Notes: generated from the letters alone by a model not told the origin. A DNA stretch of 42,765 bases from Verrucomicrobiota bacterium (GCA_027624625.1 JAQBWH010000015.1:1-42765); one strand, 5' to 3'; counted from the stretch's first letter, positions 17,252-24,848 are shown. Program-made: numbers and translations.

Positions 17252-18031
17252 TTACGAACCGATCGCAGCGCAACAGTCTGCACAGTATTCAATCTGCTTG
17301 TGATACTCTGGGTCATTCTCAGCAAAGTGATTCACAATAAAACGACCATCCGGCTGGATTCCTCGAACAGCATCCACAATCACTTCAGTCGCCGGTCCCG
17401 GACCACCTTGTGATTCCACCCAACGACGTGCGCCCATATCGGGTGCCTTCAACCGGATGCCAGGAGTTTCATTGTATAGATCCCACTCATCGATTTCCGG
17501 AAAGTCCTCCACCAGCATACGGACGTGCGCCATGATATCCTGATCCAAATCCTCCACTGGGCGCTTGGGCGAAGCAATCCACTCAGGAACGACTTCGTGC
17601 CACATTAACGGATGTCCGCGCAAGCGCATCCCCTGCTGTTTCGCCCACTCCAGCTTTTCCCTCGAATCGGCACGGTAGTTCCAGTTCCCCTGTTGATTGG
17701 AGTGCACCGCCCAGTAAAAGTCGATTGTCGCGTAGTTAAAAAGATTGGCAAAGCGGTCTTTAAACTCGGGATACCAATCGCGGTTCGGCACCTCCCAATC
17801 GGCGGCTAATGATCCACCGAAATTAAATGCATGCCGTGTTTGGCTCAATGAATAGACCGATTCCTCTGGAACAATTTGACCATCCGGCAGCACGAGGCGC
17901 AACTGACAGTCGCCTTGACGGACCGCTTCAATGCGTTGCTGAGCGCCATCAAGAGTCCACGGAAGGTGATCAGCTGAAGTCACGTTTAAACACAACGCAG
18001 TGACTAGGGGTAGTAATACACTTTTAGACAT
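17252..18031 (-). pseudogene. GH10 endo-xylanase-like gene, truncated at the C-terminus
   Basis: The 259-residue frame covers a signal peptide (about 1-20), an N-terminal sandwich-like segment and the first part of a GH10 barrel: RGHPLMWH near 138-145 and WDLYNE, with acid/base Glu188. GH10 enzymes usually have about 300 or more barrel residues, with the nucleophile in a TELD-type motif. That half is absent. The frame ends AAIGS then TAA; just beyond, in frame, AHV follows, so TAA could be a mutated CAA (Gln) of an IGxQSH-type block. Only 46 bp remain before the next gene, so a larger deletion is also required. Catalysis is not expected. Confidence 0.75.
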
Positions 18032-18143
18032 TATAATTGAGCAGTATAGAATGTGACGGGTGGATCGACAATCTGGATTTATGAATTAATAAAACGGTTT
18101 TTTGAATTTGCGCAGAACGTGCTCACGTCGGGTTCACGCTGAA

Positions 18144-19793
18144 TCAATGCACCTGACGACGCGTCTCGTCTCGAATTGCGATGAGTTCCTTCATTAAATC
18201 GAACTGATTTTCGGCATAGTCCTGAGTGCCAAACAAATCATGTAAACGCCGATACAGTTGAAACAAGCGCTCATAGATATCCCGATTCGCCGGAATCGGT
18301 TCATAAACGGTATCCGACACAGACGTCATTGCCTGCGCGGCTGCTCCAAAGTCTGGATAGATACCTGCCACCACTGCACCTGCCATCGCAGCTCCAAGCG
18401 CACAGCTTTGCTCATTCGCAGAGACTTCCATCGGACAGCCCAGCACGTCGGCATAAATTTGCATCGTCATCGGACTCTTAATTGAAATGCCTCCGCAATT
18501 AACGACCCGTTCAATCGGCACGCCATACTCCTTATAGCGCTCGATAACCACCCGTGCGCCAAAGGCCGTCGCTTCCACCAAGGCACGAAACATTTCCGCT
18601 GGCGTGGTATGCAAGGTCAGCCCGAGGATCATCCCCGTCAGTTCGGGATCGGTCAGTGTCGAGCGATTGCCATTGTTCCAGTCCAGTGCCAGCAGGCCAG
18701 ATTCTCCGGGCTGAAGCATCGCAGCTCGATCACCCAGGTCTTGTTGCGTCATGCCGCGCCCCGGCTCGACCTTATGGACTAACCAATTAAAAATGTCGCC
18801 GACCGCAGCTTGACCGGCTTCGAGGCCATAACAACCGGGCAAGACCGATTCATGCGCCACGCCGCAAATACCTGGAATATCCGGCAACTGTTCTTCGAGC
18901 GAAGCCACCGCGATATCGCAAGTCGAGGTGCCCATAATTTTCACCATGGTGCCGGGCTTGACGCCTGATCCAACTGCACCGGCGTGCGCGTCGATAATTC
19001 CCACCGCGACAGGGATTCCCTCAGCTAAGCCGAGCTTGTTCGCCCACTCTGCATTGAGCCCACCAGCCGCGTGGCCGATATGGTGTGCCTGATCTGGCAG
19101 CGCTTCGCGAATACGCACCAAACAAGGGTCGACCGCTGCGAGAAACTCCGCATCCGCATAGCCGTTCCACTCAGGACTGTAGAGCCCCTTGTGCCCGGCA
19201 GCACAGAGGCAGCGGTTCAGTTGACCGGTTAATACAAAGGGAATCCAATCGGGTAGCTCGATCCAATCGTGAGCGGCCGCAAACACCTCTGGGGCGACGC
19301 GGGCACAGTGCAGAATTTTGGACCAATACCACTCAGAGGAATACGTGCCCCCGCACTTGGCTAAATACTCCGGACGCAGCGCCGTGGCCTTGGCAGTGAT
19401 TTCATTGGCCTCGGCAAGCGAACTGTGATCCTTCCATAGCCAAGCCATGGCGTGGGGGGCTTCCTTAAAGGCATCCGTCAACGCCAGCGCTTGGCCCTGC
19501 GCATCCACTGGCAGTGGTGTGCTTGCGGTCGCATCCACACCGATGCCAACCACCTGAGCCGCCTCAACACCTGCCTCTGATAGCGCACCTCGCACGGTCA
19601 GCTCTAAACCTTCGAGGTAATCCGCCGGATGTTGGCGAGCGACATTCGGATCTTTCACATCGCCAATCACCCCCATGTCGCCATGCGCATAGGCATATAC
19701 TTGCGATCCGCAAACCCTTCCATCCGTCGTATCAACGACAATCGCCCGCACCGAATTGGTGCCATAATCCAAACCTATTGTATAAGAAGCCAT
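18144..19793 (-). CDS. araB: Ribulokinase
   Basis: A 549-residue FGGY-family kinase that phosphorylates L-ribulose to L-ribulose 5-phosphate in L-arabinose catabolism. It opens with MASYTIGLDYGTNSVRAIV and has the AraB features DVKDPNVARQHPADY, GVDATASTPLPVD, GIIDAHAGAVG and MGTSTCDIA. Length fits AraB (about 560). The ATG at 19793 is preferred over an in-frame TTG five codons upstream because a GAGGA site lies about ten bases before it. The isomerase (araA) and epimerase (araD) genes are not in the cluster, so the pathway depends on host genes. It begins just after the GHL6 stop. Confidence 0.92.
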   Translation of the reverse strand: MASYTIGLDYGTNSVRAIVVDTTDGRVCGSQVYAYAHGDMGVIGDVKDPNVARQHPADYLEGLELTVRGALSEAGVEAAQVVGIGVDATASTPLPVDAQGQALALTDAFKEAPHAMAWLWKDHSSLAEANEITAKATALRPEYLAKCGGTYSSEWYWSKILHCARVAPEVFAAAHDWIELPDWIPFVLTGQLNRCLCAAGHKGLYSPEWNGYADAEFLAAVDPCLVRIREALPDQAHHIGHAAGGLNAEWANKLGLAEGIPVAVGIIDAHAGAVGSGVKPGTMVKIMGTSTCDIAVASLEEQLPDIPGICGVAHESVLPGCYGLEAGQAAVGDIFNWLVHKVEPGRGMTQQDLGDRAAMLQPGESGLLALDWNNGNRSTLTDPELTGMILGLTLHTTPAEMFRALVEATAFGARVVIERYKEYGVPIERVVNCGGISIKSPMTMQIYADVLGCPMEVSANEQSCALGAAMAGAVVAGIYPDFGAAAQAMTSVSDTVYEPIPANRDIYERLFQLYRRLHDLFGTQDYAENQFDLMKELIAIRDETRRQVH

Positions 19794-19808
19794 AGTCACA
19801 TTCCTCAA

Positions 19809-21812
19809 TTAATATTCAAACACGACTGCACAGTGGCATGAAAAGGCGGGGATCGTAACGGCGAGTTTACCATCCACATCATTCAAGGGCAACTCGACCT
19901 CATCCGGCAGCAGAAACACACGCTGTATCGCTTCGGGGAAATCGACAGTCAGCGGCACTTCCCTCAACTCAGGCAAATCTTCGATCACCTCGCACTCGCC
20001 CCGCTGAATTGGTGGCCCATACAGTAAATGCGCAACATAGCGTTGGCTCTGAGGTTGATGCAGCAAACTAATCCGCCCGGCACTTGGCAACTTAGTCGTT
20101 ACCATCGGATGATGATTTACCAGCTTTAGCACATTCACAAACAAATCGCGATGTAGGCGTGCACCGTGCTTATAATACATTTCGTCCAACTCGTGGGCGA
20201 TATAGATGACACGCCCCTTCCGAATGATTGCCGGGTGCGGTGCATCTTCCAACTGGTAAGGTGTATTTTGATGCGAAGTATACTTCTCATAGCTGCGGCT
20301 AAAGTATGGTTCTCGAATACGGGCCAGCACTTCGCTATCTTCATGCGGCGTCACCCGAAGGGCTGCCTTGAAATTCAGAAAAGGAGTTTCAACTAAGGCC
20401 TCGGCCAACGACGCGTCCACCAACGAATAGTCGACATCATACGTCGCCTCACCGAGGTAGTCGGCGCCCACGTCCAACAGCATCCGGGTGCGTTCCCGGT
20501 TTAAAGCCCCCGCCCCCATCACCACGAGGCTACCGCCGTTTTTAGCAAATGTATTGAGACGTTCCGCGTCGGCTTCCGTCAGGCAGGCGACTGACGGTAT
20601 CAGCACGACCTCAAACTCCGCAAAGTCCTTCGAACAGTTGGCCACATCGAAATTGACATGTGCTTCGAGCAGCATTTTGGCCATGCCTTCATCGTGCGTT
20701 TCATTCAGACTGCGCCAGAGCCCCACCCGTGCCACGGGGATGCCCCCGACACCATAGTCCTCGACTTTCGCCACATAGGCATAGGCCTCGCCAATGTTCT
20801 TGTAGGTCGCGACATCCATCTCTCCGCAAGGGTGCAATTGATCGCCGAAGTTACAATTAGCTCCCCAGGCAATCATCGACGCGGCTTCGTAACGCAGCGC
20901 ATTCGGATGCTTAAAGCCTCCGAACTCTCCCCACGCGGTGTGAAATTTGCCACTCATCGCAGTGATCGGATAGCCCGCCCTGAGGAAATGCTTCGATTGT
21001 AAGGGTAATTTATCGTAACCACCCCAAACGGTCGGGAGGTCTTCCAAGTCCTGCACCGTATTATGCGCATACATCTCATGGCGAAAATTCAAGCCATGCT
21101 CAATGGCGGTGGTGCCGTTGAAAAAGACAGTGGCGTGCGGATGGAACTTTGCGATCAGTTCACGCAGATCCTGGCAATGCCGCTTCATGACCTGTGCATT
21201 AAAGGCACCGACTGCTTCATCATCCGCCAAATCCACGCCGCGCGACACCATTTCCTGACGGCAAGCCTCGCAAAAACAGAGGCGATGCACCTGATAAATA
21301 TCAAACCAGAACCCATCCACCGGGTAGTTTTGGCAGAGCTCCTCAACTTGCGCCATGATATGGTCGTGATACCCTGTGTTTGCACACAGGAACTTCCACT
21401 GAAACCTAGGCTTAGGTCTCTCTGCCGTCACATCTGCAGGCCACGGCTCACTCGTCACGGGAGTCCCGTCCCGATGACGCACACACCAATCAGGGTGCGT
21501 TTCGACATCATTCGAAGACCAGCCAAAGGTATAGTAGATCGGCGCTAAAACTCCGATCTCGTGACAAGCCTCAATCTGAGCACCCAACAAATCAAAATCG
21601 AGATTTGGATGCATCTGCCCAATCTTAGTTGGATAGTAGCTCCAACTATGATGCCCCTTGGCAAAGAGATTGATCGCATCCAAACGACCCAAGCGAAGTG
21701 CCTGTTGAAATTGCTGCTTCGAAAAGCGGGTTCCAACGCCAGGCAGGTGTTCCGATGTGTGGAAGTCCAGATGAACCTGACGCTTCCCGATGCGTTGCGA
21801 ACTTACTTGCAT
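19809..21812 (-). CDS. GHL6-type glycoside hydrolase-like protein
   Basis: A 667-residue protein without a signal peptide, so probably cytoplasmic. The N-terminal third matches the hypothetical glycosyl hydrolase 6 pattern: HLDFHTSEHLPGVGTRF, LFAKGHHSWSYYPTK, HPNLDFDLLGAQIEACH, and then DGFWFDIYQVHRLCFCEAC. The centre continues a TIM barrel. Residues about 380-560 resemble the glutamine-amidotransferase-like (trimerisation-type) domain of beta-galactosidases (FEVVLIPSVACLTEADAERL, NGGSLVVMGAG). Residues FWFDIYQ hold a candidate catalytic Asp. Together with ribulokinase and the symporter it suggests intracellular trimming of imported oligosaccharides. The substrate is not known for this family. 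Confidence 0.75.
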   Translation of the reverse strand: MQVSSQRIGKRQVHLDFHTSEHLPGVGTRFSKQQFQQALRLGRLDAINLFAKGHHSWSYYPTKIGQMHPNLDFDLLGAQIEACHEIGVLAPIYYTFGWSSNDVETHPDWCVRHRDGTPVTSEPWPADVTAERPKPRFQWKFLCANTGYHDHIMAQVEELCQNYPVDGFWFDIYQVHRLCFCEACRQEMVSRGVDLADDEAVGAFNAQVMKRHCQDLRELIAKFHPHATVFFNGTTAIEHGLNFRHEMYAHNTVQDLEDLPTVWGGYDKLPLQSKHFLRAGYPITAMSGKFHTAWGEFGGFKHPNALRYEAASMIAWGANCNFGDQLHPCGEMDVATYKNIGEAYAYVAKVEDYGVGGIPVARVGLWRSLNETHDEGMAKMLLEAHVNFDVANCSKDFAEFEVVLIPSVACLTEADAERLNTFAKNGGSLVVMGAGALNRERTRMLLDVGADYLGEATYDVDYSLVDASLAEALVETPFLNFKAALRVTPHEDSEVLARIREPYFSRSYEKYTSHQNTPYQLEDAPHPAIIRKGRVIYIAHELDEMYYKHGARLHRDLFVNVLKLVNHHPMVTTKLPSAGRISLLHQPQSQRYVAHLLYGPPIQRGECEVIEDLPELREVPLTVDFPEAIQRVFLLPDEVELPLNDVDGKLAVTIPAFSCHCAVVFEY

Positions 21813-21818
21813 ACCAAA

Positions 21819-23147
21819 TCACGACTCCCTCGCTTGCAGTTCAGTGACGATTTGGGTAAATTTCTCCCGAGTCAGCTTGTAGAAAATCAGTGAGAAAAAA
21901 CAGGCGAGCGAGAACCCAGCTGGCACGATATTAAACAACCAGGTAATCGCCGTGTATGCGGAATCCGACAGTTCCGTATTCGCGACGTAGCCGGTCAACG
22001 ACATGACCATCGCCGCCATCGCGCCTCCCAGAGCCATACCGCACTTCATGGTAAAGGTGAAGAAGGCAAAGGGCACCGCATCCGATCGGACGCCATTCTT
22101 CCAGTGTCCATATTCAACCGTATCGGGCACCATGCCCCACTGACAGACCGAGCAAAACATCATCGCCGAAGAGGCCACCATCGACAGGCCAACAAACAGG
22201 CCAAATGCATCCGCTGGCACAAAGTGACGGATCACACTAACAAACACGACGATCAAGCTCCCTAACATAAAGATGGGGCGTTTACCGAAACGAGCCGTCA
22301 GTATTGGCGTCAGCACAATCCCGATTAAATTGGCCGGCAGCATCCATCGGAAAAACACAGACTGCAAATCCGCATCCCCGAGCACGTATTTGAAATAATA
22401 CAAGCCCACCGCATTGCTTACCACCCACACACAGGTATTACAAAACATCGCCAACGACAGCACGAGCAGCGCATCGTTTTTTAGCACAATACCAATCATA
22501 TCCTTGAGGTGGTATTTTTGAGGCGGCTCTTCCACCCGTTCCTTGGATTTGACCCCGGCAAAAATCAGCAAGGCACTGGAGCCGACGGCATACAGCACTG
22601 CCAACCAGAAGAAGCCACTCGCCTCGCTCTCAAAGAGTGCCACAAAGGGGCGGGTCCCGATGCCGACCAGACTCATCGCCACAACCACGGCAAAAAACAT
22701 ACGCATCGACGAAATCAATGCACGCTCCTGCTGATCCTGGGTGATCACCGCCGTGATCGAACTGTAGCCCAATCCAACCGCCGTAAAAACCATGCTATGC
22801 AGGATGTAGGTCACATAGGCATAGACCACTTTCGTGCCTGTCGAAGCATCGGGAGTGAAATAACACGCGACGAGCAGCAAGTTCAGGGGCACCGCACCAA
22901 AAAAGACGTAGGGACGGAAACGGCCCCAGCGCGAACGCGAGTGATCGGCAATGTAGCCCATGATCGGATCATTGACCGCATCCCAGATACGCGCGACCAG
23001 GAACAGACCCGCGACATAAGCCGCCGAGATCCCAAACACATCGGTATAAAAGTAAGCCAGGAAAAAACCGATGAGCTGAAAGTTACAATTAATCCCCAAA
23101 TCTCCGATACTGTAATTGAAGAGTTCAGTTTTCTTTAGAGGCCTCAT
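21819..23147 (-). CDS. GPH-family sugar:cation symporter (MFS)
   Basis: A 442-residue, 12-helix transporter of the glycoside-pentoside-hexuronide:cation symporter family, which imports sugars or small oligosaccharides with H+ or Na+. The family opening LFNYSIGDLGIN is present. RIWDAVNDPIMGYIADHSRSRWGRFRPYV between helices 2 and 3 is diagnostic (here spread over residues about 45-75). MVPDTVEYGHWKNG is a second family motif. I place the start at 23147, where the family homology begins. The same frame is open upstream for 113 more codons that encode an unrelated GYF_2 domain. First gene of the minus-strand cluster; 6 bp separate it from the GHL6 gene. Confidence 0.85.
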   Translation of the reverse strand: MRPLKKTELFNYSIGDLGINCNFQLIGFFLAYFYTDVFGISAAYVAGLFLVARIWDAVNDPIMGYIADHSRSRWGRFRPYVFFGAVPLNLLLVACYFTPDASTGTKVVYAYVTYILHSMVFTAVGLGYSSITAVITQDQQERALISSMRMFFAVVVAMSLVGIGTRPFVALFESEASGFFWLAVLYAVGSSALLIFAGVKSKERVEEPPQKYHLKDMIGIVLKNDALLVLSLAMFCNTCVWVVSNAVGLYYFKYVLGDADLQSVFFRWMLPANLIGIVLTPILTARFGKRPIFMLGSLIVVFVSVIRHFVPADAFGLFVGLSMVASSAMMFCSVCQWGMVPDTVEYGHWKNGVRSDAVPFAFFTFTMKCGMALGGAMAAMVMSLTGYVANTELSDSAYTAITWLFNIVPAGFSLACFFSLIFYKLTREKFTQIVTELQARES

Positions 23148-23486
23148 GTTTTTTGTAAGATTAGAATGTTTTCGAGCAAATGGTGATACTCCTATAGAAA
23201 AACGAATACCGCCCCTATCGCGTCTCTTCCAACCAAAGGATATTGGAAACGATACGTGGGTAATAGAGGCTGCAGCTGGGCTTTTTAGCGGTGGAGGCTG
23301 AACAAACCTTCTCAGCCAAGTTTCCGATACTGGAGTCCATTCATCGAGACCAACCGTCCACGCGAGTGAATCACTGTTGATACTTCCTGCACGGAGCAGT
23401 TCGATGGCCGCGGACTCAGCCATTGGACCAACTTTCCTGTTGCGGACTATAAAGTGCCAATAATCCTCAGAATCAGTCGGTTTCAT
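23148..23486 (-). other. GYF_2-domain fragment fused in frame to the symporter
   Basis: An in-frame extension of 113 codons upstream of the symporter. Residues about 9-60 resemble the GYF_2 (DUF4339) domain: YWHFIVRNRKVGP, LLRAGSINSDSLAWTVGLDEWTPV. Residues 62-113 look like random coding, with no helix or domain. GYF_2 domains normally sit at the N-terminus of small membrane proteins, not of GPH symporters. It may be the 5' remnant of another gene joined by deletion, or a genuine fusion. If translated it would place a cytoplasmic domain before helix 1. Confidence 0.5.
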
Positions 23487-23488
23487 GC

Positions 23489-23554
23489 CTGAGAGGAATG
23501 CGGTAATTCAGAATGATCGTCGCTGCAAGCATTCATGACCGCCAATCCTCTCAG
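23489..23554. repeat. Imperfect inverted repeat at the right edge of the catabolic block
   Basis: CTGAGAGGAATGCGGT at 23489-23504 faces ACCGCCAATCCTCTCAG at 23538-23554; the arms match over the outer nine bases and again at CGGT. The loop is 33 bases. It lies immediately upstream of the GYF/symporter frame and within about 50 bp of the broken molybdenum-carrier gene. It could be an operator or leader hairpin for the cluster, or the end of the inserted DNA. Confidence 0.4.
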
Positions 23555-23606
23555 TCCAGAGTATGTTGGCGAACCTATCTGAACTAGGTCTGGACCTCTT
23601 CCCAAA

Positions 23607-23675
23607 TCAGGCTGCCCAATCCAAGGCTGCTCGATCCGCACCTGTTTGACCGCCAGAAACGATTTTGGGGGGCAT
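23607..23675 (-). pseudogene. Remnant of a putative molybdenum carrier (PF12694-type) gene
   Basis: Only the first 22 codons survive: MPPKIVSGGQTGADRAALDW and two Ala codons, then TGA. The motif IVSGGQTGADRAALDWA is the hallmark N-terminus of the putative molybdenum carrier/YpsA-like Rossmann family. Family members are usually 140-170 residues. What follows in all frames no longer resembles the family, so a junction lies at about 23606. The gene would have been divergent from the serine recombinase and belonged to the original element. It is now a marker of the right insertion boundary. Confidence 0.75.
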
Positions 23676-23687
23676 TCGGCAGAGCCT

Positions 23688-23806
23688 AGCCGAGGGGATG
23701 TGTTCAAAAAAACCTTTCTGGTTTGGTCTCTGATCAAATTCCCAAAATCGAGCCGAAGGTGTGTACTCAGAAAAACATTGCTTTATCTGAATACATCCCC
23801 TAGCTT
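23688..23806. repeat. Three copies of a 19-bp motif upstream of the serine recombinase
   Basis: Copy A (plus, 23688-23706) AGCCGAGGGGATGTGTTCA; copy B (plus, 23751-23769) AGCCGAAGGTGTGTACTCA; copy C (minus, 23788-23806) AAGCTAGGGGATGTATTCA. A and C match at 15 of 19 positions, A and B at 14. Copy C ends six bases before the recombinase ATG, over its ribosome-binding region. The set occupies the divergent promoter region between the recombinase and the carrier remnant. It could be an operator array or recombinase-binding subsites, such as a res-like site. Confidence 0.55.
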
Positions 23807-23812
23807 GGCACG

Positions 23813-24475
23813 ATGAAGAAAGCCAAAACACCCGTTGCAATTTTAGTTAGGACCAGCACCTCTAGGCAGGAAACTTTCCGCCAAATCCACGAGCTTCAGG
23901 ACTACGCCAAAGCCCAAGGCTACGAGGTCGTGGAAGTCCTGCGGGAGACAATCTCAGGGAAGGCAGACCAAACTGAGCGTGAGGGGCTAATCCGCTGCGA
24001 GGAATTGGCTCGCACAGGGAAGATCAAGAAAGTCCTTGTGCATGAGGTGTCCCGCATAGCTCGCAGGAACTCAATCGCCCACAAGTTTGTCGAGACGATG
24101 GAGGAACTGGGTGTCTCGGTTTACTGGAAGGCTCAAAACCTTGAAACCCTCCTCCCTAACGGCAAGCGCAACCCCGCAGCAGGAATCATGCTGGCTCTGA
24201 TGGCTGAGATGGCACGGAATGAAGTTGAGGTTCTTTCCATGCGTGTTCGATCAGGTCTTGCCCAAGCAGTGCGATCCGGAGTCAAACTAGGGAGACCCGT
24301 AGGCAGCAACATTCCCGTGGAGATGTTCCTCAAGAAGCACTCCGACATCGTTCGACTGCTCAAGTCCGATCATTCCGTTCGAAACACCGCCAAAATCACA
24401 AACAAGGGCATCTCAACCGTGCAGCGAGTTAAGGCAGCGATGGAAAAGGACCGAGTGACTGTGAAAGTGCGATAA
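23813..24475 (+). CDS. Serine recombinase (resolvase/invertase family)
   Basis: A 220-residue small serine recombinase. The N-terminal catalytic domain has Arg13 and nucleophile Ser15 in LVRTSTSRQ, then VHEVSRIARRN, where the catalytic Arg residues lie, and LMAEMARNEVEVLSMRVRSGL leading into the long E-helix. The C-terminal 60 residues form a helix-turn-helix DNA-binding part (VRNTAKITNKGISTVQRVKAAM). The frame is intact and of normal length. It could resolve, invert or integrate DNA. It sits 206 bp from the right att repeat in the orientation of the tRNA. It may be an element-encoded resolvase or excision partner, or serve a different, nested element. Confidence 0.88.
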   Translation: MKKAKTPVAILVRTSTSRQETFRQIHELQDYAKAQGYEVVEVLRETISGKADQTEREGLIRCEELARTGKIKKVLVHEVSRIARRNSIAHKFVETMEELGVSVYWKAQNLETLLPNGKRNPAAGIMLALMAEMARNEVEVLSMRVRSGLAQAVRSGVKLGRPVGSNIPVEMFLKKHSDIVRLLKSDHSVRNTAKITNKGISTVQRVKAAMEKDRVTVKVR

Positions 24476-24681
24476 TGAAGCGACCACGGCACTCGTGGAC
24501 ACATCCTCAGTGCATGTTCAGCAACACCTAGGTGAATAGGGCAATGCCCCATGAGTCTTTCACCTTGAAAGTGGACCGAGTCCACTGCATCGTGATCGTC
24601 TGTAGTCAGGCACATGACACGGTTTTTTAGGACACTCATGTGACACCATGTCTTAAATGCTTGATTTACAACCCTTTATAT
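24476..24681. other. Gap between the serine recombinase and tRNA-Gln; holds a TAGGACAC site
   Basis: A 206-bp non-coding stretch at the right end of the element. It contains TAGGACAC at 24628-24635 and related TGACAC words at 24614-24619 and 24641-24646, echoing the paired octamers at the left end. No convincing -35/-10 pair at the right distance from the tRNA 5' end was found. The tRNA may therefore depend on a weak element-derived promoter. Confidence 0.4.
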
Positions 24682-24755
24682 TGCCTCGTGGTGTAACGGT
24701 AGCACTGCAGATTCTGGATCTGTGTGTCATGGTTCAAATCCATGCGAGGCAGCCA
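24682..24755 (+). tRNA. tRNA-Gln (anticodon CUG), CCA encoded
   Basis: The acceptor arms TGCCTCG and CGAGGCA pair perfectly. D stem GTG/CAC, anticodon stem GCAGA/TCTGT (one G-U), anticodon loop TTCTGGA with CTG at 24714-24716, T arm CATGG TTCAAAT CCATG. The discriminator is G at 24752 and CCA follows at 24753-24755. It is complete and foldable. Its first 21 bases are duplicated at 12044, so it is the integration target of the element to its left; the crossover left the functional gene at the right junction, with new upstream DNA. Confidence 0.95.
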
Positions 24756-24768
24756 TCCGCAGGATGGC
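24752..24768. repeat. Perfect hairpin at the tRNA 3' end (GCCATCC-GCA-GGATGGC)
   Basis: A 7-bp perfect stem with a GCA loop begins at the discriminator base of the tRNA. It lacks a T-run, so it is not a standard intrinsic terminator, but it could help processing or termination. A second hairpin with the same loop lies at 24807-24823. Confidence 0.5.
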
Positions 24769-24806
24769 GGACTCTAGTCGGCGCCACGCGCAGCCAACCC
24801 CGGAAA

Positions 24807-24823
24807 GATCGCCGCAGGCGATC
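24807..24823. repeat. Second perfect hairpin with GCA loop (GATCGCC-GCA-GGCGATC)
   Basis: Same geometry as the hairpin at 24752-24768 (7-bp stem, GCA loop), but a different stem sequence. It immediately precedes the duplicated tRNA 3' end at 24824. Confidence 0.5.
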
Positions 24824-24847
24824 AATCCATGCGAGGCAGCCATCCGC
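24824..24847 (+). repeat. Duplicate of the tRNA-Gln 3' end
   Basis: These 24 bases repeat 24737-24760 exactly (last T-loop bases, T stem 3' strand, acceptor strand, CCA and five flanking bases), 87 bp downstream. No 5' part is present, so it is not a second tRNA. It may be a scar of an older event at the 3' end of the same tRNA. The copy reaches to within two bases of the tesA stop. Confidence 0.75.
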
Positions 24848-24848
24848 T

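Noticed and set aside
23580..23600. AGGTC/GACCT palindrome near the right junction as a transposon end
   Set aside because: Only five bases per arm with no partner at the left junction (about 12899) and no target duplication.
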